Origin: Anisus vortex
Taxonomy: Eukaryota > Mollusca > Gastropoda > Planorbidae
NCBI GenBank assembly: GCA_949126835.1
Contig: OX421498.1
Location: forward strand, 35,247,799-35,311,798
Direction: 5' to 3'
Length of the DNA stretch: 64,000 nucleotides
Below the pieces are notes generated by a model, which searched no databases, was not told the origin of the DNA, and worked only from the letters and a program-made list of their open reading frames with translations. The translations under genes were made by a program, and so were the position numbers. Of this stretch, positions 56,210 to 64,000 are shown one piece after another (within the stretch, counting starts at the first letter, position 1; each line of letters starts with the position of its first letter).

Positions 56210-56510
56210 AAAGACTATAATAAGATGGACCGCTTGCTCTATTTTTAGAGCTTATAGGTTCTTTTTCCGCGCGCATCCAATAACGCTGTCTTAAATTACT
56301 TCTACGCTCCTACGTTTGCTTAAATGTTTCCCGTTGTATACAACTTTCGATTTTAATTTTAATTTTTCATTGAGAAAATCATAGCGACTAAATTCAAACG
56401 GAAGTGTACAGTGCAAAAGGGAATCGGGAATTCCGAAAAGAAGTCATTCGAGTCATCAAATAGCAGAAATATTACAGCAAGCGTTAGGCCTATATCTTCT
56501 TATAGTCTTT
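56210..56510 (+). mobile_element. Complete THAP-type MITE, 301 bp
   Basis: Ends AAAGACTATAATAAGATGGA and TATAGTCTTT, with subterminal CCGCTTGCT/AGCAAGCG. Direct repeat GGAATAACC at 56201-56209 and 56511-56519. The duplication is 8 or 9 bp depending on how the palindromic edge base is assigned. Confidence 0.85.
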
Positions 56511-56819
56511 GGAATAACCAATTGAGAAAAACCAATATACTTTTTATTTCCCGTTGAACTCTATAGTCTACCAGAACTTAATGTCCATTTCTTGGCTGTG
56601 TAGATTGACCCCCCAGGGTAGTTCATGTTGGCCGATTTATGAATGCTTGGCCGTAATCGAATTGAGATGAACTGACCAGCAGATCGGCCAACAGATTGGC
56701 CAGATTGACCAAACTAGCCCGAGAACGGTCGCCATATGGAAAGAAATTTTTAACTGATATTTGATAGATAGAGAGGTCTGGGAAAAAGATGAATAAATAG
56801 ATAGATATATACATATATA

Positions 56820-57055
56820 AGTAAAGTACCCTTCGGACCAAGCGTTCACCAGTTTCTGTGGCCACGGCATACGAGGGGATGTATGGCCAGCACAATGCCC
56901 AGCCGCTCTTACTTTACCCCAACTAGTGCCAGGTACCCATCAGACCTGGGTAGACTCAGGGGCACCCTCAAGTCCCGGGAAAAAATCCTAGGATTCGAAC
57001 TCCGATGCTTCGGATCGTCAGTCGAACGCGCTGCCGCTCAGCCACGTGCCCTAGA
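56820..57055 (-). repeat. tRNA-derived SINE inside a microsatellite region
   Basis: Reverse copy with AGTAAAGTACCCTTCGGACC, CCAGCACAATGCCCAGCCGC, a disrupted B box and GAACGCGCTGCCGCTCAGCC. Direct repeat ATATACATATATA at 56807-56819 and 57056-57068, which is AT-simple and so weaker evidence. Confidence 0.88.
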
Positions 57056-57072
57056 ATATACATATATACAGA

Positions 57073-57180
57073 CTGGTTATCGATCGATAGATAAGTAGGT
57101 AGATAGATAAATAGATAGATATAAAGAGATAGATAGATAGAAAGATAGAAAGATAGATAGATAATAGATAGATAGGTAGG

Positions 57181-57233
<53 letters not shown>

Positions 57234-57261
57234 GGATAGATAGATGGATAGATAGGTAGAT

Positions 57262-57353
<92 letters not shown>

Positions 57354-57545
57354 GTGTAAATAGACAGAGGGGTGGATTTATGGATGAGATAGATAAATAG
57401 CTTGATAAATTGATAGAAAGTGACTGAATGATGGATGGGATAATGGATCGAAAAATAGTTAGATAGGTGGATACAGGAAAATTTGAATGGACAGGGTAAT
57501 TTTTGATAGATAGAAAAATATATAGATAGATAGATGGAAGGATCA
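57073..57545. repeat. GATA/TAGA microsatellite
   Basis: (TAGA)n nearly pure at 57180-57352, degenerate beyond. The reverse frame YLSIYLSI is an artefact. Confidence 0.95.
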
Positions 57546-57788
57546 ATAGACGTCTATAGTTTGCTAAATGTACAACGTTAAACAAACGTCCTAGGTTTAT
57601 GCAGCCTTTATGGAGCTAGACGCTAGATCTTGTCTTGCTAGCCAATCTAAAACCATTACCGGTCAGCCATGACGACATGTCAGTTTTGTTACATTCCATT
57701 TTATCGTCAACTCCCCCGGGGGAGAGAAAATACGATACATGACGTGCGTGGGCCGGACATGGCTATTAATTGAGAACATCGTCTGGTG

Positions 57789-57870
57789 TTACACACGCAC
57801 ATAAACACACACACACAGATATGCACGCACACAGACAAACACAGACACACACATACATGCACACACATAG
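57789..57870. repeat. CA-rich microsatellite
   Basis: ACACACGCACATAAACACAC and similar. Confidence 0.85.
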
Positions 57871-58044
57871 ACGTACTGCGAAATTACTGTGGCGCTTCGC
57901 TTATCTCAATAAAGCGATGTGCGTCTTTTGTAACTGCATACGTTTGGCCAAGGGACATTATTAACCCAGTGACTTCTATCCACAGCAACGTGTATTTAGC
58001 CAACGGAACACTCAGCCAATGGATATGTAGCCAACGGATATTTC

Positions 58045-58115
58045 AAAAGTATCAGTGGGGACTCGAACCCAGATCTCCCGCATGGCAGTCGAAGACGCTC
58101 ACAAAGGATTGCAGC
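58045..58115 (-). repeat. tRNA-like SINE head (third family)
   Basis: Reverse copy with TATCAGTGGGGACTCGAACC, AGATCTCCCGCATGGCAGTC and GAAGACGCT, the counterpart of 32290-32362. Confidence 0.65.
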
Positions 58116-58299
58116 CAACGGATATTCGTCCATTGGATTCTTAATTTAGTGACTTTTGCGGCCATTTCGCTCAAAAGTAAATGTTGTTTTAAAGTTATAA
58201 ACGGGTCATTGCAAAACCAATACCCGAACTAAGGGCAAACAAACTAATAACCGTTGACGACTGAGCTGTCTGACCACAATATAATTGTCTAAAAAAATG

Positions 58300-58720
58300 G
58301 ACGAACCTGCTGGCTATTACGTTCAGGACGTAACCATGTTCAGGGGTGGACCAGGGGGGACATAAATACGCAGATATGGCGTGCAGCGCAACAAAGAGCA
58401 CGCTCTCCGCAACTACATGCACAGCCTTACGATTTTCCACACTCGGTTCATTATTCTCTCGTATACCTGCACTGTCGCCAGGTAGCACAAATCCTATACT
58501 ATAGGTATGAGTTATAGGGTTAGGTTAAAGCGAGACTGCTGCGCACATTGCTTCCTCCCCACCGAATTTCGGAGCCTCTCGGCGGTGCAATGAGTTCTCG
58601 GACGCTCGGCTAGGGCTGTCCCCACCGGTTTGCCCTTGATGTGGTTTCCGCATTTCGCCGACGATGAGGCCCATGGATACCACACGCGACCTGCCTGACC
58701 AGCGTCCGGCTAATAGTTTC
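58300..58720. other. GC-richer unassigned segment
   Basis: Noticeably GC-rich (TTCGGAGCCTCTCGGCGGTG; GGCTAGGGCTGTCCCCACCG). Reverse frames at 58195-58488 and 58525-58824 are open for 97 and 99 codons but show no motif. Possibly an unrecognised repeat. Confidence 0.3.
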
Positions 58721-58992
58721 TTTTTACTGCCATAGCTATAATTGCTTTGCGGTATAGATTTAGATAACCTAACATAGTAGGTGGTTATAATACGTGTCTT
58801 TACACTACAGCGACAAGAATGCATTCTTTGCAGTATTTTACTACATCATTAGGACAGTAAATAACTGTATATCACTGTGTTACTTTACCATTACATAAGT
58901 CTATCATTATATCGGTCTTTCGTGATGCCAGTCTACCATAAGACCAGTCTATCGCTAATCATCTATGGCCTGTCATATATATTACCCTAGAG

Positions 58993-59190
58993 CAGGGGTC
59001 GACAAACTTTTCATAATAGTGTGCCGAATTGGGATTTCTAATTCATTCAGCATGCCTACATCTGAAAAGTCATACTACTTATGCACTCAATTTCTTGTAG
59101 AATATATTTAAATACCTAGATCTATGTTGGAGTCATCAGCGTGCCAATGAAAATCTCTCTGCGTGCCAAGTCGTAGGTTGCCGAACACTG
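58993..59190 (+). mobile_element. hAT-type MITE
   Basis: CAGGGGTCGACAAACTTTTC, AATAGTGTGCCGAATTGGGA and the right end CGTAGGTTGCCGAACACTG. Flanks CCCTAGAG and CTCTTGAG agree at 6 of 8. Confidence 0.8.
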
Positions 59191-59251
59191 CTCTTGAGAT
59201 TTCGACGCGACACAAATTGATTGTTGGTCCTTATTCCCTACTACTTTGATC

Positions 59252-59656
59252 CTATTTATTCTTTTGCAACGGAAGAATTTTAAAGATTATGCATGCACGT
59301 GAACCTAACAAGGCTGCATGCTGAGGTAATTTCCAGTTGTTTAGACATCTAAAGAAAATGTTCGTGGGTTGTGTTTCCGGTTGTACTGCGTGTAAAAGAA
59401 ACTGTAGCATTAGCTCATTTCTGAATGGCCAGAACTGAACATTCGACGTTGCAATAAATTGTTCAACACCAGCAAACGTGATGTTTGTAACGAGACACAA
59501 ATCTCCCGCGTTTTCTTCAACTAAGGTTGCCATTGTAAACAATGAACCGGAAGCTTTTTTCTTGCAACGCAACCACTGACCTATGAATAAAGTCAGGACC
59601 CATTTAGACCATTGGTCCATAGCCATTAGGGATAGCATTAGCCATGGCATTATCAT
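59252..59656 (-). other. Unassigned 134-codon open frame
   Basis: An open reverse frame with a Met start and mixed composition (Cys, Trp and Phe rich). I do not recognise a family. The opposite strand has GGTTGTACTGCGTGTAAAAG, which faintly resembles the THAP start in the element at 60606 (GGTTGTACGG), so it may be part of a related transposon. No splice or promoter context supports a host gene. Confidence 0.25.
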
Positions 59657-59984
59657 ATCGCTTTAGCTGAAGAAAAAAAACTACGTTAAAATACAACACA
59701 AAATATAAAGACCCTTTAAAACGCTTAAAGCGCATCGGTCAAAATACTAATCATTAAGGGATGCTTTTTTAGTTAGGAAAACAACAACAAAAAATAACAT
59801 GACAGAAAAAGAGCTGACAAATGAGTTAAGTTTTAATATGAACGCATTTACGGGGATGCCTTAAGAACAGAGAGATTTAAGAACTCTTTTGTTCCACTGT
59901 CAGTAAGACTCTTTCAAAAGAATCATCTTTCAGCCAGGACATACAATGGCTCAATAGCTGACTCCTAAATAATAGGCCTACTTT

Positions 59985-60165
59985 TTTCTTGTATGATAAA
60001 TGGTATGATAGTGTGCGTGAATGTCTATTGTGTTTGAGTACAAATGGTTCTTTAATATTGTTTTAGGTATGCTGAAAAACGGAATTTATGTAATCAAGTC
60101 AATTTTCCATTCATTTGGATCAATAAAGCAATCTTATCTTATCTTATCTTATTAAATCTGTAGTT
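59985..60165 (+). repeat. LINE-like 3' region with (TCTTA)n tail
   Basis: GTATGATAAATGGTATGATA, GAGTACAAATGGTTCTTTAA, CTGAAAAACGGAATTTATGT, GGATCAATAAAGCAATCTTA then repeated TCTTA. Partner at 55242-55402. Confidence 0.8.
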
Positions 60166-60605
60166 ATTGAAAATAATTACGACTATTTAGGTTGAATTTG
60201 GACGAATATAACATATTTGTGTAAGCCTGAATATTTCAGTTTTCAATTCGAAAAGCTTATAATTTTCTGTATATTTTCATGTCTCACTATTCGTGGTGTC
60301 TATGTTTCAAATGACAGATTTATTAAAGTCAGACTCCAAAGCTCTCTGACAGCATTTATATACATGGGTGTGCAAAAGTAGATATACAGTAGTGAAATTA
60401 TTGACATATTATCAATGTATACTTTTTTTGCACCCCTTGAGTGTATATATATATGCAGATGACCTTCCAACACATCTTGTCCTTGCATAAGTTCTGTCTT
60501 TTCAAAGAAAAAATCGCGAGATCAACAATGGAAGATGATAAAAACAACGGTCAGCTTATACTTTTTTTGTAATATAAACAACACAATAGACTTCACAGCT
60601 AGAGT

Positions 60606-61496
60606 CATAGACTATGATACACATGGACCGCTTACTTTAGTATTTCTGCTATATTGACAAGTCTTAACGATTATGCATGCAAAAAAAAAATCGAAGAGAA
60701 AAACATTTCCGTTCTAAGTCGATCATTTGGTTCAAAACATGTCTATGTGCTACATTACTGGTTGTACGGAAAGTTGTAGGGGATTAAATTTTATTTCATT
60801 TCCAAAATGATTTCGCCAAAAGAAAACGATGGATTGTGAATCTCAGATTTGAAGAATCACCTATTTATAATCTCAAACTAATTGATTGATGCAAATTTTT
60901 TTTGTTTTGTTTTTGTTTTTATGAATCTACGCATTGTGTTTTTTTTTATAACCAAGGACGCAACTCTTGACTAATTTATTATATAAACAAAGCTAAATTT
61001 AACATAATGCGACTAACACTTTGAGTATTAATTATCACCTACTCACTTTTGATGTTAAAAACCGATTCCTCATAACGAATCTTGTATCCTTTGTATATTT
61101 CTAAAAGACCAGAACAAGCCGTCGAGGTTGAAATCAACTGTCAAACGCCACCAAAAGCATTTTTTTGTTTATAAAAATGGCTGGAAACGTCACCAGAAGT
61201 TCATGAGCTCTTCCATTTGAAAAGGTCACACCTCATTAAGACATGTCAATGATGTCCACTAAAATACATAAATTAATGATAAATTAGGTCCTCGAAATTT
61301 GTACCCTAAGTTTCTATTTAAAAAGCTAAGATCTTGAGGGGATAAACCAAGTATTCATTTAAATTCGAAAAAAATGCGATTTAATAAAACGGAACTTTGT
61401 ATGGCACCTACTTCATTTAGAATCGGGATTTTAAAAAAAAGAACATAATCGCAGAAAAAAACTAAAGGAAGTGGTCCATGTGTATTATAGTATATG
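60606..61496 (+). mobile_element. 891-bp THAP-encoding DNA transposon (deleted)
   Basis: The left end CATAGACTATGATACACATG and the right end, which reads CATATACTATAATACACATG in reverse, are followed by GGACCGCTT/GGACCACTT: terminal inverted repeats of about 28 bp. These resemble the MITE family ends (AAAGACTATAATAAGATGGA). The interior holds a THAP-domain remnant. THAP-bearing transposase families include P and Kolobok/Harbinger relatives; the superfamily is not resolved here. Confidence 0.75.
60736..60890 (+). pseudogene. THAP zinc-finger domain remnant
   Basis: Forward frames give MCYITGCTESCRGLNFISFP then, after a frameshift and stop, AKRKRWIVNLRFEESPIYNL. THAP domains start with a C-x(2-4)-C pair, then a FHRFPK-like and an R-K-W-I-V-N motif, all recognisable here. 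The last Cys and His ligands and any transposase core are missing, so it would not bind zinc as it stands. Confidence 0.65.
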
Positions 61497-61497
61497 C

Positions 61498-63095
61498 CAG
61501 AGATCGGCAACATTTAGCTAACAGTGTGCCAAACTAGGATTCCTAAATCATTTTGCGTGCCAACAGCCTAAAAGTCAACCTGCATTATTAAACTTTAAAA
61601 AAATTATTTTATAGGACAATTAATATAACTCCGGGGCAAGACCAATGTCAAAAGCAAAGAATATTTATAGAGAAAATAGTTTAATCGTTTTATATTCAAT
61701 ATAAAATTAACGTGTTTGTGATTATCATCTTCTTTTTTATTTGTATGTATATCAAATACAATATTTTATTAGTCTACTTAACTTTCACAATTATGGTAAT
61801 CATTGTCTAAACATTATTTTGGCACTCAAGAATAAGACCTAACACTTAGGCCTACTAATATTAATTATATTGTGATCTTAGTTTACTGATATGTGATTTA
61901 ATGAATTTAAGGTTAAAGACTTGCATAACAGACTATCGTAAAGCGGAATAGATACGTTGTAATCAGATAAACTAGGTACTTAATGATATTTTGAAAATAT
62001 ATATATAAATTCTTTGGTCATAAAATATTTATACAATTTTCAAAAACTTTTAAAAGTTTGTTCATTTCATAGTTATACATTGTAAGCCATTTATTCTTTT
62101 ATTAAAGAAATAAAAAAAAACATACTAAAATTATTAGCGCAAATAAAATGCTGAAATTATATTCCTTTAATTTAAAAAAAAAACAACGTTTCCACATTTG
62201 ATTCAATAGTGATGCCAAACAAATTATGTTTTGTAATTTTAAAAATATTACTGACTTATTTTAATTTCTTTGTAAGTGTAAGTTGAACCAAAACTTGAAA
62301 GTAGAAGAGCGAATGCCTATCAGTTGAGAATAGCAGATGACTTTCCTAAGCTAAGCAGCTTTCTTTCAGATTTTTGTCCACAAAAGGGCACATTTGGATG
62401 AAACAATTTTTTAAGTTGTTGAAAGTCTTGCGTTTGTTTAGAAAACTTCGCTTTTAGTACTTCGATGTGCTTCTGAAAAAGCTAAATCTAACTATGTAAA
62501 AATATGCCATAATATAGGGATGTACATGTAGTTCAATGGGACACGGTAGCCGAGCGGCAGCGCGTTCGACTGGCGAGCCAAATGTCCCGGGTTCGAATCC
62601 TGGTGCAGGCTAGGATTTTTCCCGGGTCTGGAGGGTGTCCCTGAGTCTACCCAGCTCTGATGGGTACCTGACCTTAGTTGGGGTAAAGTAAAGGCGGCTG
62701 TGCATAGTGCTGGCCACACAATCACCTAGTATGCCGTGGCCACAAAAACTGGTGAACGCTGCTTCATCGGACCTATGGATCGATTCGGTTCGACGGGTAC
62801 TTTACTTACATGAAGTTCAACATTTTGAAATTGATTTCACGGCAATATATATGTTCAGTTTCAATGCAAATCCATTTCAGTGGTCCTTGTAAATACAAGT
62901 TCAACACACTGAAATGTGTCGCTATGTCATTCAGAAACATCGGCTTCAACAGTCTGTTTTCCTCATTCAGAACCAGAAAATGTTGGTTTTTTTTTTTCAT
63001 CAATTAAAAAAAAATTCTTGGAGGTATCTGGCGTGCCATTGAAAATCGCTCTGCGTTTCTAGTTTTGCACGCGTGCCATAGATTGCCGATCCCTG
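61498..63095 (-). mobile_element. hAT element (relative of hAT-A), with SINE insertion
   Basis: Ends CAGAGATCGGCAACATTTAG and ATAGATTGCCGATCCCTG. Target duplication GTATATGC (61490-61497) and GTCTATGC (63096-63103), 7 of 8. The body is collinear with 7831-8812 and 14198-14577. Reverse frame at 62806-63003 (NRLLKPMFLNDIATHFSVLN) is transposase-like but short. Confidence 0.85.
62537..62806 (+). repeat. Full-length SINE within the hAT, 14-bp target duplication
   Basis: Direct repeats TACATGTAGTTCAA (62523-62536) and TACATGAAGTTCAA (62807-62820), 13 of 14. A box TAGCCGAGCGG, B box GGTTCGAATCC, body TCTGGAGGGTGTCCCTGAGT and GGGTAAAGTAAAGGCGGCTG. Confidence 0.93.
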
Positions 63096-63103
63096 GTCTA
63101 TGC

Positions 63104-63555
63104 TATATGATATAAAATCCGGAAAACCCTATTGAACACTCTCAGTGAAAGTAACATACAGGGAAATAACTCTAGATTACTGTTAGTAAATTTTTGTTTC
63201 TTCTGATTAAAAGTTTGCATATAGAATTATTGTCCTTCTTATTTAAAAAAAACAACTCTGCGAATGCGTTGAGTGTCCTAATTGCGTTTAATCTAAAACG
63301 TTATATATCAAATCATCTTAAGAGTTCATCGCAATAAAATATGAGCTGTTGTTATTCTTGTGTTTTTTTTAATTTTATTTGCCGAATTTGCATTTTTTTT
63401 CCCTATCGAGAAATTGTTGAGACAGCTCTCCAGAGCACTTCTGTGGCGTTGTTTGTTTTAATGTGTTACTCTGTATTTGTATGGGCGGCTGAGATTTCAT
63501 AAGGTTAGAACAGAGACAGACGATCTTTCTGCACTGTAAGATCGTTTTAGACTTT
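63104..63555. other. AT-rich non-coding stretch
   Basis: Nothing recognised. Confidence 0.4.
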
Positions 63556-63559
63556 AGAC

Positions 63560-63700
63560 CATAGGTTTTCAACGGGGGCGATATCGCCCCCCGGGGGGCG
63601 GTGGGAAGCTATAGGGGGGTGCTGATATTCCCGGGGGCGATTGGGGGGCGGTGAAGAGCAAGTGGGCGGTACAAACGTACCTGAGATATTTTAACACGTT
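63560..63700 (+). mobile_element. hAT-like 5' end, GGGGGCG-rich
   Basis: CATAGGTTTTCAACGGGGGC then GATATCGCCCCCCGGGGGGC and repeated GGGGGCG/GGGGGGCGG motifs. It resembles hAT ends of the CAxxGGTTxTCAAC type. The right end is not found in the window. Confidence 0.55.
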
Positions 63701-63872
63701 AGCTATTTGAATCGATTAGTTTTTGGAGGAGGAAATGTGATGTAAACGCAAGTGCGCTAAATATCTGATATCCCCCAACAGTATGCCTTCATATTATTAT
63801 ATTAATAAGAAATAGGAATCGCAGTGACTTTTCGATGAAGTAGGGGTCTGTGTTTGACAAATATAGTGTGCG

Positions 63873-63940
63873 GCCGGCTGGTCCTGTGGTTGGTTCACTG
63901 GACTGTCAACCCTGCAGACCGATCACTGTCGCCCTAACAT
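63873..63940 (+). repeat. Second SINE family, head fragment
   Basis: GCCGGCTGGTCCTGTGGTTG, TCACTGGACTGTCAACC and GATCACTGTCGCCCTA, matching 48421 onward. Confidence 0.75.
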
Positions 63941-64000
63941 CTGCTAATATAAATGATATTTTGATCTCAGTTAAACCGAGATGTCCTTATTGTAATTTTT

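Overview
The window looks like non-coding, repeat-dense DNA from an AT-rich animal nuclear genome. There are no bacterial operons or ribosome-binding sites, and no intact host gene. It contains many tRNA-derived SINEs, LINE fragments, hAT/THAP/TA-dinucleotide/TTAA DNA transposons, a Ty3/gypsy relic, minisatellites and long GATA and TA microsatellites. From memory, the mixture and the main SINE resemble freshwater heterobranch (pulmonate) snail genomes, but that taxonomic reading is an inference.

Layout. 1-1551 is a 39-bp satellite whose right edge runs into SINE sequence. 1.6-7.8 kb holds SINE relics, two LINE C-terminal fragments (3.3 and 4.8-5.3 kb), THAP-type MITE copies and a 347-bp hAT MITE with a target duplication. 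7.8-14.6 kb is a nest. A hAT relic is interrupted by a CR1/L2-like LINE; that LINE's open frame is interrupted by a second hAT (10546-13304, CATGGGCGCCCG ends, 8-bp target duplication); and the second hAT's transposase is split by a further insert carrying another LINE. 15.1-18.7 kb holds a hAT end, an RNase H-bearing LINE and half of a gypsy element (gag, Lys-type primer site, one LTR), the last two fused by chance into one long open frame. 19-33 kb has SINEs, LINE tails, a pair of TA-flanked MITEs (partner at 42 kb), a GGCCGAAA-rich MITE and microsatellites. 34.20 kb has the only convincing host coding segment: a short signal-peptide first exon ending at a GTGAGT donor. 36-50 kb has hAT MITEs, minisatellites, a SINE with a perfect 18-bp target duplication and a fresh 435-bp tandem duplication. 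50-64 kb has another hAT with a recognisable dimerisation domain, an inverted pair of tiny TTAA MITEs, a complete THAP MITE, and an 891-bp THAP-encoding element whose very end was hit by a hAT, itself hit by a SINE.

How it fits together. Almost every long open frame is either transposon protein (LINE RT, endonuclease, gag, RNase H, hAT transposase) or a microsatellite artefact (YLSI repeats). SINE tails share the GCGCTATATAA plus trinucleotide end of the LINEs, which suggests that the LINEs mobilise them. Target duplications let several insertions be ordered in time. The most interesting signals are the satellite apparently born from a SINE, the near-identical 81-bp TTAA MITEs, the nested LINE/hAT whose split frame still joins in phase, and the linkage of an anonymous MITE family to a THAP-encoding parent.
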